Part shown: positions 1 through 6,451 of the stretch, in pieces
Layout: the number at the start of each line of letters is the position of its first letter
Numbering within the stretch: the stretch's first letter is position 1
Source: CAIPFQ01 sp964641775
Lineage (GTDB): Bacteria; Chlamydiota; Chlamydiia; Chlamydiales; SM23-39
Assembly (NCBI GenBank): GCA_964641775.1
Contig: CAZXLK010000039.1
Span: 1-12,152, forward strand
DNA length: 12,152 nt
Reading direction: 5' to 3'
The notes under the pieces: model-generated
The model's input: the letters and a program-made list of their open reading frames with translations, nothing else
What the model was told of the DNA's origin: nothing
Databases searched by the model: none
Position numbers and translations under genes: made by a program

Positions 1-124
1 AACGTTCACGTTCAGGGGTCCCCGAAGACGCATCGTCTTTGGGGTGGAAGCGCAAACGTTCACGTTCAGGGGTCCCCGAAGACGCATCGTCTTTGGGGTG
101 GAAGCGCAAGCGCAAACGTTCACG
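1..124. repeat. Tandem 54-bp hairpin repeat (2 full copies plus a stub)
   Basis: Copies at 1-54 and 55-108 are identical. A 6-base spacer (109-114) that repeats the unit's AGCGCA end follows, and then a 10-base stub (115-124) that repeats the start of the unit, AACGTTCACG. Each unit holds GGGGTCCCC and, directly after it, an 11-bp stem with a 3-base loop (20-44 and 74-98), arms CCCCGAAGACG and CGTCTTTGGGG, with one G-T pair. The middle CCCC can pair either with the GGGG before it or with the one after the loop, so two exclusive folds exist. The array starts at base 1, so it may extend beyond the window. The stub overlaps the stop codon of the minus-strand gene at 120-425. A related inverted element lies at 12060-12094. 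The sequence does not show whether this is a terminator-like element, a small mobile repeat or something else. Confidence 0.9.
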
Positions 125-425
125 GGTCTTTGAAGAGCGAATTGAAATCCCGTTTTTCTGGTTCACCCAAGATGGATGAAGTCTTTTTAGATGGGATTCG
201 AGGTTTATAATCTTCGCAGAAGTTATTGGCTTCGCGGTCTCGGATATATTCTGTTCCCGGAACTAAGCAGTCATTGGGTTTTCCGGGAGAGTAGTAACGG
301 CAGTTTTTGCAAACATGTTGGTCGGAGTCGCAGTGGGGACAAGTTGCCCGAAACCCAATTTTAATCGGGATGTCGCTGACGGGCTTTAGACATTTCCAAC
401 ATTCTATTTTGTATTCCAAGCGCAT
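120..425 (-). CDS. Small eight-cysteine, zinc-ribbon-like protein, function unknown
   Basis: A 101-residue protein with four CxxC-type or single cysteine positions that look like two zinc sites: C9/C12, C29/C32, C39/C42, C53 and C70. The order CxxC, CPHC, CKNC, single C, single C suggests a double zinc ribbon or a rubredoxin-like fold. The last 25 residues are polar and look unstructured. There is no signal peptide or membrane segment, so it is probably cytoplasmic. Start: the ATG at 425 follows an in-frame TAA by two codons, so no longer form is possible with ATG. The only SD-like stretch (GAGGTG) is about 16 nt upstream, which is far. The stop codon lies inside the stub of the left-end repeat. 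I do not recognise a named family; similar cysteine-rich small proteins may act in nucleic acid binding or be simple structural zinc proteins, but nothing here decides that. Confidence 0.75.
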   Translation of the reverse strand: MRLEYKIECWKCLKPVSDIPIKIGFRATCPHCDSDQHVCKNCRYYSPGKPNDCLVPGTEYIRDREANNFCEDYKPRIPSKKTSSILGEPEKRDFNSLFKDP

Positions 426-452
426 CAGATTTTAGCAAGCCCACCTCTTTTT

Positions 453-481
453 TTGACAATGAAAAACCAATTTCATAAAGG
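453..481 (+). promoter_or_regulatory. Possible promoter of the PagL-like gene
   Basis: A perfect -35 box TTGACA (453-458) is followed 17 nt later by TAAAGG (476-481), a poor -10, or 15 nt later by CATAAA (474-479). An SD-like AGGGAGA sits at 479-485, so promoter and ribosome site would overlap. The -35 is good; the -10 is doubtful. Confidence 0.25.
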
Positions 482-487
482 GAGAAT

Positions 488-1012
488 ATGATATGGATTT
501 TGGTTTGGTTGGTTCTTATAGGGGAGGTCATCGCGGGAGGCCCTCCTGATTGGCTCTCCGTTGCGGGGGGAGATTATGATCTCCTGCGAGACAAGCATAG
601 AACGGAAGAATTTGCTCTCGAATATAAATTCCACATCCGAAAGTGGAGCTCTCCTTTTCCTGTTTTGGAGTTTTTGCCCCTCCTTGGTCTCATGGCCAAT
701 GTTCAAGGAGGGGGATATCTTTACGGAGGGATGAATTTTGACTTTGTTTTTGGCCGCCATTTGGTCTTTGCTCCGGGCTTTGCAGCAGGCTATTATTGGC
801 CAGGGAGCGGGAAAAATCTCGGCTATCCTTTGGAATTTCGCTCCGGGATTGAGGCGGGATGGCAATTTGATGATTTTAGCCGAATAGGGCTCCATTTCTA
901 TCACCTCTCCAATGCAAGCCTGGGTCAGAAGAATCCGGGAGAAGAATCTCTCGTTCTTTATTATGATCTTCCAATTGCAAAAGGGTTTCCTTTTAATAAT
1001 AAACGTAAATAA
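488..1012 (+). CDS. pagL: PagL-like lipid A 3-O-deacylase (outer membrane)
   Basis: A 174-residue protein of the PagL/acyloxyacyl hydrolase family, an eight-stranded outer-membrane barrel that removes the 3-O-linked acyl chain of lipid A. What is seen: a short hydrophobic N-terminus (residues 2-16) fitting a signal peptide, alternating glycine/aromatic strands through the middle, and the family signature HLSNAS near the C-terminus with NPG and EE after it. H139, S141 and E153 have exactly the spacing of the catalytic His-Ser-Glu triad of Pseudomonas aeruginosa PagL (126, 128, 140 from memory), and N142 and N149 match conserved asparagines. The C-terminus runs about 15 residues past the usual last strand and ends in a basic tail (NNKRK). 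Start: the ATG at 488 follows AGGGAGA with good spacing. The YheT-like hydrolase follows after 42 nt and may be co-transcribed. Its likely role is adjusting lipid A in the chlamydial envelope; that is inference from family. Confidence 0.9.
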   Translation: MIWILVWLVLIGEVIAGGPPDWLSVAGGDYDLLRDKHRTEEFALEYKFHIRKWSSPFPVLEFLPLLGLMANVQGGGYLYGGMNFDFVFGRHLVFAPGFAAGYYWPGSGKNLGYPLEFRSGIEAGWQFDDFSRIGLHFYHLSNASLGQKNPGEESLVLYYDLPIAKGFPFNNKRK

Positions 1013-1019
1013 ATAGTAA

Positions 1020-1048
1020 TTGACTACAAATAAACTTGTCATAATAAT
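1020..1048 (+). promoter_or_regulatory. Possible promoter placing the start site at the YheT ATG
   Basis: TTGACT (1020-1025), 17-nt spacer, AATAAT (1043-1048, five of six consensus bases). The ATG at 1055 follows after 6 nt, so transcription would begin at or next to the start codon, and no SD sequence is present. Confidence 0.4.
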
Positions 1049-1054
1049 TATATT

Positions 1055-2023
1055 ATGGCGCGCGAGATTCCGTTCGATCCTTTCCCTTATTTGCATGGTC
1101 CTCATTTTCAGACGATTATTAATGGAATCATCACATTTCTTTGGGAGCCGGGATCTGATCAAAAATTAGTGCGGCTGGGAGACGGGGATAAGCTTTCATT
1201 GGAAATTACAACGCCAAGAGATTGGAAAGAGACCGACCCAACAGTGGTTTTGGTGCATGGGCTTTGCGGTTCACATAAATCGCCCAATTTAATCCGTATG
1301 GTAAACAGGCTAGAGCCCTTAGGCATTAGATGCGTTAGATTCAATATGCGCGGATGCGGCAGTGGCAGGGGACTTGCTAAGCAGATGTACCATAGTGGAA
1401 GGAGCGAAGATCTTTTCGAAGCAATCAAAGCGATTAAAAATGAAACGCCTGAGTCTCCAACTTCTCTGATTGGGTTTTCATTGGGAGGCAATATTGTCCT
1501 AAAAATGGCAGGGGAATTAGGAAGTGTGGCATCGTCTTTTTTGACCCAAGTCATTGCAGTAAGCCCTCCGGTTGATCTCTATTCAAGCATCCTTATGTTA
1601 GGCCATCCGGATAATGCGATTTATGAAAGATACTTTTTTAAGCAGCTAAGGGCAGATGTTCTTTATAGACATAGGAAATTCAAGGATTTACCAAAAGTAG
1701 CTATCCCTCGAAGTCTGAAGCTTTATGAATTTGACCAGCTCTATACAGCGCCTGTATGTGGCTTTCGAAGCGCTCAGGATTACTATGCCAAATGCAGCTC
1801 TGCCCAATTCGTTCCCGATATCGCCATTCCTTGCAAGGTGCTTCTTGCCGAAGATGATCCGATCATTTCCTGCCATTCTCTGGATGAAATTTTTCTTCCG
1901 CAAAATGTTGAGGTTTATACAACAAAAAAAGGGGGCCACATGGGCTATGTCGGCCATCCTCAAAACAAACAGGGCTTTTATTGGCTCGATTCACTCCTTG
2001 TTGATTGGTTGCAAGAGGAATAA
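1055..2023 (+). CDS. yheT: YheT-family alpha/beta hydrolase
   Basis: A 322-residue cytoplasmic protein of the YheT/COG0429 group of alpha/beta-fold hydrolases, whose eukaryotic relatives (ABHD1/2/3) act on lipids; the bacterial substrate is generally not known. Seen: the family N-terminus with HGPHFQT (14-20), oxyanion-loop HG at 68-69, the FNMRGCGSG stretch (96-104), the nucleophile elbow GFSLGG with S142, the acidic residue in EDDP (D267/D268), and the catalytic histidine in GGHMGY (H295). All three triad members are present, so the enzyme should be active. Length is normal for the family. No SD precedes the ATG, but a promoter-like pair ends 6 nt before it. The next gene starts one base after this stop codon and has its own SD inside the end of this gene, so the two are almost certainly co-transcribed. 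Lipid or ester turnover in the envelope would fit the PagL neighbour but is inference. Confidence 0.92.
   Translation: MAREIPFDPFPYLHGPHFQTIINGIITFLWEPGSDQKLVRLGDGDKLSLEITTPRDWKETDPTVVLVHGLCGSHKSPNLIRMVNRLEPLGIRCVRFNMRGCGSGRGLAKQMYHSGRSEDLFEAIKAIKNETPESPTSLIGFSLGGNIVLKMAGELGSVASSFLTQVIAVSPPVDLYSSILMLGHPDNAIYERYFFKQLRADVLYRHRKFKDLPKVAIPRSLKLYEFDQLYTAPVCGFRSAQDYYAKCSSAQFVPDIAIPCKVLLAEDDPIISCHSLDEIFLPQNVEVYTTKKGGHMGYVGHPQNKQGFYWLDSLLVDWLQEE
2014..2019 (+). promoter_or_regulatory. Ribosome binding site that fixes the start of the helical protein
   Basis: AGAGGA, 5 nt before the ATG at 2025. The open frame continues 300 nt upstream inside the hydrolase gene in another phase, but only this ATG has a ribosome site and sits right after the hydrolase stop (2021-2023). 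Confidence 0.7.
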
Positions 2024-2024
2024 G

Positions 2025-2771
2025 ATGAGTTTTGATGTACCGTCTATGATACATCGTTATAATAAATTATGGGACCATTTGGATGAAAAAAAAGAGGAAG
2101 TAAGTCTTGCATTGAGTAATACTACTAACAAAATTTCAGAGATTTATTCTAAAGTAAAAAAAGAGCCTGCTCAGATAGATAATATAAGAACAAGAGATAC
2201 TGTTTTGGAAGCTATAAATATTTTAAGAGGAGAAGAGCTTAGTTCAAAACAAAGTGAAGAGCTAGACAATTATGAACAGCAGCTTCTGAAAGAATTTGAT
2301 GATCTTCAGAATGTCGAGAAATTAGTTAATGAATTGAATAGTTGGATAGAAGCAGTACATGACATGGACAGAGCATCAGGAAGTACTTACCAAAGAGCAT
2401 TGGACTATTTTGTAGAGCTTGCAACAAATGCAATTGAGTCGATAGAAAACCATACTAAAATTTACGAGCAATATGCAAAAATAGACAAAACGGATTGGAT
2501 CGTTCACAAAAAAATCATTCAGTTAGAAATAGATACTGCTGAAAGGAGCATGGAGGCACAAAAAGCGCCTGAAGAAAATATCGCAATTGCAATCCAGGAT
2601 GGGGCAGCTCAAGGTGCAATCCATGAGATGAGGTGCCTCTTATTTGATATTGCAAAAGACACATCCAAAATCGCCAGGTATGCTATTTCAAGATATGACA
2701 GAGAGCATGAATTTATGGGTGAGGAACATAATATTGCAAGAATTGCGCAGTCAAAGTTCGAATCTATTTAA
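2025..2771 (+). CDS. Helical coiled-coil-rich protein of unknown function
   Basis: A 248-residue, highly charged, glutamate- and lysine-rich protein that reads as almost continuous alpha helix with heptad-like spacing, strongest at about residues 60-125 and 140-180. There is no signal peptide, no membrane segment and only one cysteine, so it is probably soluble. I recognise no domain. Start chosen at MSFDV because an SD lies 5 nt before it and the upstream 100 codons overlap the hydrolase gene in another frame. It directly follows the hydrolase, one base after that stop, so it is translated from the same message. Its 3' end overlaps the convergent gene at 2764-3156 by 8 bp. The gene looks more AT-rich than the hydrolase before it, which could mean a separate origin. 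A secreted chlamydial effector is one possibility, but nothing specific shows it. Confidence 0.75.
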   Translation: MSFDVPSMIHRYNKLWDHLDEKKEEVSLALSNTTNKISEIYSKVKKEPAQIDNIRTRDTVLEAINILRGEELSSKQSEELDNYEQQLLKEFDDLQNVEKLVNELNSWIEAVHDMDRASGSTYQRALDYFVELATNAIESIENHTKIYEQYAKIDKTDWIVHKKIIQLEIDTAERSMEAQKAPEENIAIAIQDGAAQGAIHEMRCLLFDIAKDTSKIARYAISRYDREHEFMGEEHNIARIAQSKFESI

Positions 2772-3156
2772 TGTCATAGGTTTGGATCCAGTTAAGAGTC
2801 GCTTCTTTGAGAGGGCCTTCAATAAGGGCTGCTGCTTTCAGGGCATTTTTAAAATCCCCATATATGCCCATTTTTTTGGCGAGAGTAAACAAAAGCTGAT
2901 TTTTCCACTTGTCATTGGAAGCTAGTTGAATCCCTTCTAAAAAGATTTCGCCATATCCTTTTTTAACCATCAATTGGCAAAGAGAATCCATCAGCCAAAG
3001 TGGATCAGGAATTCCGAAAGAAACCAGAAAAGCTATTTTCTCATGCTTTTCTTGATCCGATAAGTTAACAGATTCGCATACATCAAGAAAACATTGCTCA
3101 ACAGGAAAATATTCGTTTGGGACAGAAGATGTTGATCCAGTGGCTTGAATACTCAT
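2764..3156 (-). CDS. Small helical-repeat-like protein, function unknown
   Basis: A 130-residue protein. Residues 1-15 are serine/threonine-rich and look disordered; the rest reads as a series of short amphipathic helices (about 20-32, 40-50, 54-68, 72-80, 84-97, 102-112, 115-127) with alanine/leucine spacing like that of TPR- or HEAT-type arrays. There are two cysteines close together (22 and 27) but no metal motif, no signal peptide and no membrane segment. Start: the ATG at 3156 has AAAGGA 8 nt upstream and a good promoter further up. The stop codon overlaps the end of the convergent gene by 8 bp. It lies just downstream of the nucleotide transporter on the same strand but has its own promoter inside the transporter's 3' end. 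I do not recognise the family; a scaffold or chaperone-like role is only a guess from the helical pattern. Confidence 0.75.
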   Translation of the reverse strand: MSIQATGSTSSVPNEYFPVEQCFLDVCESVNLSDQEKHEKIAFLVSFGIPDPLWLMDSLCQLMVKKGYGEIFLEGIQLASNDKWKNQLLFTLAKKMGIYGDFKNALKAAALIEGPLKEATLNWIQTYDIK

Positions 3157-3183
3157 AAATCATATCCTTTGTTTCATCCTAAA

Positions 3184-3212
3184 ATTATAAATTGAGATCA
3201 ACTTTGAGGCAA
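3184..3212 (-). promoter_or_regulatory. Sigma-70-type promoter of the small helical protein gene
   Basis: Read on the minus strand: TTGCCT (3212-3207), 17-nt spacer, perfect TATAAT (3189-3184). It is followed by an AAAGGA ribosome site at 3170-3165 and the ATG at 3156. The -35 box lies inside the last codons of the nucleotide transporter. This is the best promoter in the window. Confidence 0.6.
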
Positions 3213-4697
3213 GGGGGTTTCTTTTACGAATTGCTTATTGAGAGAGCGGACGGATAGGATCCAGAAGAGAACAGTGCAGGCGATGAGGGGAAGAAGATAG
3301 TGGGTGATGGAGAGGACGGAGCCGGTGCCGGCGATTTGAATGAGGATGAGCTGGATCCAGGCGGCGCCTGATTTGCCAAGGCGGGAGCCAACGACGTCGA
3401 TAGCAGCTTTTCCTTTCACTTTGGATTCTTGATCGAGTGGAATGTAGGACATCTCTTTGGTCGCATCGAAAAAGGCGTATTTCATCACTTTGCTGGCGAC
3501 GTTTTGGAAGGCGCCAAAGGCAACAATCAGCATGAGAGGAGAGAGGCCAAAAGGTCCAACTAGAGGAGCGATCCAAGCTGGTTTAAGGAAGAGAATGAGG
3601 AAGATGAGGGCGGTAGAGCCGATGATGATGGGGGGGATTTGGGCGCTAAAATGCCATCCCAGGCGGCGGATCATCACGCCGCTAAAAAAGAGGGTGATGA
3701 TGAAAGAACAGATTCCGACGGATGAGCCTACCATTGCCATAAATGATTGGTAAGCGCCTGTTTCCGGATAGGCGAGTTTGAGATTGGCTTTCCAAGTGAT
3801 TTCTGTGAGATTGATGGTGAGTCCGTAAGCTACGACCATAACGGCAATGGAGCGAAGATAAGGGGAGCGGACAATGAATTTTAGGCCGTCTAGAAGAGAT
3901 AGCTTGGTTTTCATCTCGAGGGGGACATCGTTCTCGGGGCGATAGAGCCTAACATCTGTTTTTAAGATTTTTTTTGTCAAAAGCCAATGAAGGGTCATGA
4001 TCATTACGCCGAAAAAGAGAATGCAGCCAACTAAAGATTGAAGGCCTAAACTAAAATGTTCGGCTGCATATTTTCCTGCAAAGTAGCAGACGAGAGGGCC
4101 CGTAAACATCTGGGCCAAATCGCCGCCGGCAATAAAGAGGTTATAACATCTTTTGGCTTCATTGAAATTGCAGATATGATTGACAAAGCCCCAAAAGAGA
4201 AGAAAGATCACGATTTGGCCCCAAAGCTCAGCGGTTACAAAAAAAATTGCTTGAATCCAGTTGCGGTAAATTGCAATCCAATGGGCATTATGATCGCCGA
4301 TTTTGCTTAAGAGCCAGTCGGCCGACTCATGGGGAGATAAAGCTTCTAAATTGGGGTAGAGGACAAAGCCGTAAAGAGAGATGATCCCCATAAAAAAAAG
4401 AATAATACCGTAAAAAAGGACTGATCTTCTGAAGACATTGGTCAGTTTAGAATAAAGAAGGGTGGCTCCCAGGGCAATGGGGAGAACGACCCAGCCTTTC
4501 AAGATCGGGATGACTTCGGCACCGGAGCCTTTGGCGGTGACAATAAAGCCATCTTTCATGGTGGTCAATACCCCGTAAGTAAACGAGATAAAGAATTTCA
4601 TGAAAAGAAGAGGGAGGATTTTTTTTAATTCGTATTTTTCGATTGGCCAGAGGCTCTCTCGCCACCTGGTAAAAATAGGCTTTGCGCCTTGCGCCAT
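3198..4697 (-). CDS. NTT/TLC-family nucleotide transporter (ATP/ADP translocase family)
   Basis: A 499-residue inner-membrane protein with about 11-12 hydrophobic segments, the usual length for the plastid/bacterial nucleotide transporter family. Members exchange host ATP for ADP (energy parasitism) or import nucleotides. Seen: the family start WPIEKYELKK (17-26), a conserved lysine in TMKDGFIVT (K48), TAELWG with E157, AYGLTINLTEITWK with E299, and the long signature around 414-434 (KEMSYIPLD, then KGKAAID). These correspond to the charged residues known to matter in family members. The stretch before K48 reads LTTMKD where, as I recall, true ATP/ADP exchangers have LRDTKD, so the substrate may differ; the sequence alone cannot settle exchange against uniport or ATP against other nucleotides. 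Start: ATG at 4697, SD AAGGA 5 nt upstream. It strongly supports an obligate intracellular lifestyle. Confidence 0.96.
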   Translation of the reverse strand: MAQGAKPIFTRWRESLWPIEKYELKKILPLLFMKFFISFTYGVLTTMKDGFIVTAKGSGAEVIPILKGWVVLPIALGATLLYSKLTNVFRRSVLFYGIILFFMGIISLYGFVLYPNLEALSPHESADWLLSKIGDHNAHWIAIYRNWIQAIFFVTAELWGQIVIFLLFWGFVNHICNFNEAKRCYNLFIAGGDLAQMFTGPLVCYFAGKYAAEHFSLGLQSLVGCILFFGVMIMTLHWLLTKKILKTDVRLYRPENDVPLEMKTKLSLLDGLKFIVRSPYLRSIAVMVVAYGLTINLTEITWKANLKLAYPETGAYQSFMAMVGSSVGICSFIITLFFSGVMIRRLGWHFSAQIPPIIIGSTALIFLILFLKPAWIAPLVGPFGLSPLMLIVAFGAFQNVASKVMKYAFFDATKEMSYIPLDQESKVKGKAAIDVVGSRLGKSGAAWIQLILIQIAGTGSVLSITHYLLPLIACTVLFWILSVRSLNKQFVKETPLPQS

Positions 4698-4714
4698 TTG
4701 GTTCCTTGATAGTA

Positions 4715-4744
4715 TTTATAGCGTAAATGAGATATAAAAGTCCT
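4715..4744 (-). promoter_or_regulatory. Possible promoter of the nucleotide transporter
   Basis: On the minus strand, TATAAA (4720-4715) lies 17 nt before the ATG, with a weak AGGACT at 4744-4739 after an 18-nt spacer. An AAGGA ribosome site is at 4707-4703. The -10 is good, the -35 poor. Apart from this promoter, the repeat element and one 21-codon frame judged not to be a gene, I see nothing in the 4698-4967 gap. Confidence 0.3.
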
Positions 4745-4863
4745 CATGAAAAAATCTTTATCAATTCTATTGCCAATCATTCAAATTTATGGTTTAAACT
4801 CTCTAAAATAAAAAATTTACCACTGATCCAAGCAGTCGCTGAAGAAAAAGTCGCTATTTGATT

Positions 4864-4961
4864 TTAACCACCGAGCTCACCGAGAGCACCGAGAAAAGAA
4901 AGATAGAAATACATTCTTTTTGCCTTGGCAAAAAGAATGTCTCTGTGTCCTCGGTGGTTTT
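4864..4961. repeat. CACCGAG nonamer element with nested inverted repeats
   Basis: The left arm has three CACCGAG units at an exact 9-bp period (4869, 4878, 4887). The right arm has the reverse complement as CTCTGTG (4941) and CTCGGTG (4950), also 9 bp apart. The outermost 10 bp (4866-4875 and 4950-4959) pair perfectly. In the centre is a second, perfect 14-bp stem with a 2-base loop (4911-4940), ACATTCTTTTTGCC and its complement. A degenerate copy of the left arm is at 12006-12040. From memory, similar CACAGAG/CACCGAG nonamer sequences are scattered between genes in many unrelated bacteria. Here the element sits just past the desaturase stop, so the inner hairpin, followed on the minus strand by a pyrimidine-rich tract, may also end that transcript. 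Confidence 0.85.
4911..4940 (-). terminator. Possible terminator hairpin after the desaturase gene
   Basis: A perfect 14-bp stem with loop TT, 28 nt past the desaturase stop codon. On the minus strand it is followed by a T/C-rich stretch rather than a clean T run, so termination is plausible but not certain. Confidence 0.4.
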
Positions 4962-4967
4962 ATTCTT

Positions 4968-6053
4968 TTAAAAGGAGGCGTTGACGAGCTTGACTGCGGA
5001 GCGCCACATTTTCCAATTGGACTTGATCTGTTTTTTCACTTCGCGGATTTCGTGAAGAAGATCTTTTTGCCCTTTGCGGTAGCTTTCGATTAAGGCTTGC
5101 TTTTTGCCAAGAAGGCTATAGAGCTGATCGCAGATTTCTGTAATTTTGGCTGCCATCAGATCCTTTTGGACATGGAAAGAGGCTTTCATTTTTTCCAAAA
5201 GCTCATCTCGATGATGTAAAAGGAGCTGCCTTTCGATCCGATCGTCACTCACTTTTTTCAAATTGTAGGCAAGACCCATCTTATGCAAAATCCAGATTAG
5301 CCATTTGCCTGGATCAAAATGGTACCACCGAATTCCATTTCGATAATCATTGGAAAAGACATGGTGATAATTATGATACCCTTCTCCATAGGTCAAAAGG
5401 GATATCAAATAGTTATCGACAGCTGAATGTTCGCGGCTATAGAACCTTGTGCCCCAGTAATGGGCAAGCGAATTAATGCACCAAGTAGAGTGGTGGAGAG
5501 CAAAAAGGCGGACCCACCAAGTAAAAAGAAATGCACCAAGAAAGTCGCCGAGTATCCAACCAACTGCTAAAAAAGTAACGATATTTGCAAAAAGCATGCA
5601 CCAAACGTAATACTTATCTTGAAAAACAAGGAGCTTGTTTCGCGATAAATCAGAGATGACTTTCGGATCTATTGGGCGTGTTCTAAAAAACATCCAAAGG
5701 ACATGGGCATGCAAAAGTCCCTTTTTCACCGAATAGGGGTCTTTTTCCGTATCGACAAAGGCGTGGTGGAGGCGGTGGTCATTGCACCAGCGGAGCGCGC
5801 TTCCTTGCGTTGCAAGGCTTGCAAAAAAGAGCAATACAGCTTCAACTGCCGGATGGGCCTTATAGGTCGAATGGGAATAAAGGCGATGATAGCCTGCTGT
5901 GATGGCCGTGCCGGAAATGAACACGAGCGCAACTGTCCACAAAATAAGGCTGAGAGATGGCGTATAAAATGTAAAATAAATGGGTAGGGCAATTGCCAAA
6001 AAGAGGTGATAGCCTGCGATAAATAATAAGACCGGCCAACAAATATTTTTCAT
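4968..6053 (-). CDS. Membrane acyl-CoA (delta-9 type) fatty acid desaturase
   Basis: A 361-residue di-iron membrane desaturase that introduces a cis double bond into a saturated acyl chain using O2. All three histidine boxes of the stearoyl-CoA desaturase class are present: HRLYSH (56-61), HRLHH (93-97) and HNYHH (227-231), along with the NSLAHYWG motif (194-201). Four hydrophobic segments are visible, at about 6-28, 34-55, 70-85 and 150-190. Residues from about 270 to 361 form a charged helical tail beyond the catalytic core; longer desaturases of some gammaproteobacteria also carry such a tail, from memory. Start: ATG at 6053 with only a weak SD-like GTGAG just upstream. The transporter gene follows downstream on the same strand after 270 nt, with the nonamer element between, so the two are probably separate units. 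Unsaturated lipid synthesis by an O2-dependent enzyme fits a member that grows in amoebae or other aerobic hosts (inference). Confidence 0.96.
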   Translation of the reverse strand: MKNICWPVLLFIAGYHLFLAIALPIYFTFYTPSLSLILWTVALVFISGTAITAGYHRLYSHSTYKAHPAVEAVLLFFASLATQGSALRWCNDHRLHHAFVDTEKDPYSVKKGLLHAHVLWMFFRTRPIDPKVISDLSRNKLLVFQDKYYVWCMLFANIVTFLAVGWILGDFLGAFLFTWWVRLFALHHSTWCINSLAHYWGTRFYSREHSAVDNYLISLLTYGEGYHNYHHVFSNDYRNGIRWYHFDPGKWLIWILHKMGLAYNLKKVSDDRIERQLLLHHRDELLEKMKASFHVQKDLMAAKITEICDQLYSLLGKKQALIESYRKGQKDLLHEIREVKKQIKSNWKMWRSAVKLVNASF

Positions 6054-6061
6054 AGTCTCAC

Positions 6062-6090
6062 TTTAACCTATTTCACCCTTTAAGTATACT
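6062..6090 (+). promoter_or_regulatory. Possible promoter of the SRPBCC gene
   Basis: TATACT (6085-6090) ends 7 nt before the ATG at 6098; a weak TTTAAC lies at 6062-6067 after a 17-nt spacer. No SD is present. The same TATAC sequence read on the other strand (TATACT, 6088-6083) could serve the divergent desaturase. Confidence 0.3.
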
Positions 6091-6097
6091 CCTATAT

Positions 6098-6451
6098 ATG
6101 TATGCTTTAATTCAAACAAGTCTTACACCATCCATCATATGGAAAACTTGGGAAAGTGGCCTGAATCTCACGCCAGGACTCAAAGCAAAGGCCAAGGGAT
6201 TGAAATATCAAATTTTGCATGTGATCCCTGAAAAAGAGTTTGCCATTTCTTGGAAAACCCCTTTCGTCCGGCTGGTTTTTACCCATACGGTAACGCCAGT
6301 TCAAAATGGGTCGGAAATCCGCTACTCTGCAGAGCTAAAAGGTCTTTTTGCCTGGATAGGTAAAGTTTTTCTCAAAAGAAAAATTACCAAAAACCTCGAG
6401 TTCGCCCTCAAGGAATTCAAAAGAAATTTAGAATACCATACAAAAGCTTAA
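6098..6451 (+). CDS. Short SRPBCC (START-like) domain protein
   Basis: A 117-residue protein that resembles the SRPBCC/polyketide-cyclase-like fold, a helix-grip pocket used to bind small hydrophobic ligands. Seen: an N-terminal strand leading into the IWKTWE helix (14-19), then strands with EKEFAISWKTPF (46-57), FTHTVTPV (61-68), SEIRYSAELKG (72-82), and the long amphipathic C-terminal helix (about 84-114) ending LEFALKEFKRNLE. Between IWKTWE and TPGLKAK the usual second helix and strand seem to be missing, roughly 20-25 residues, so the domain is shorter than the usual 140 or so. It may be an internally deleted or degraded family member. The ATG has no SD; a -10-like TATACT lies 7 nt before it. 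It diverges from the desaturase (44 nt between starts), and its last 24 bp overlap the convergent gene. A lipid-binding role beside a desaturase would make sense but is a guess. Confidence 0.7.
   Translation: MYALIQTSLTPSIIWKTWESGLNLTPGLKAKAKGLKYQILHVIPEKEFAISWKTPFVRLVFTHTVTPVQNGSEIRYSAELKGLFAWIGKVFLKRKITKNLEFALKEFKRNLEYHTKA

Noticed and set aside
1..124. CRISPR array
   Set aside because: The units are adjacent 54-bp copies without unique spacers, so this is a plain tandem repeat.
473..1162. 229-codon minus-strand frame
   Set aside because: Antisense to the PagL-like gene and the start of YheT, with no family features; the plus-strand genes explain the region.
1725..2024. N-terminal extension of the helical protein upstream of MSFDV
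   Set aside because: It overlaps the YheT gene in another frame, has no ribosome site, and the ATG at 2025 has a good SD one base after the YheT stop.
3235..3576. Arginine/serine/histidine-rich frame inside the transporter gene
   Set aside because: A shifted reading of the transporter; the composition is typical of an out-of-frame translation.
4746..4811. 21-codon frame on the plus strand beginning MKKSLSILLP, like a signal peptide
   Set aside because: No ribosome site, too short to judge, and it lies in the upstream region of a divergent gene; AT-rich DNA gives such frames by chance.
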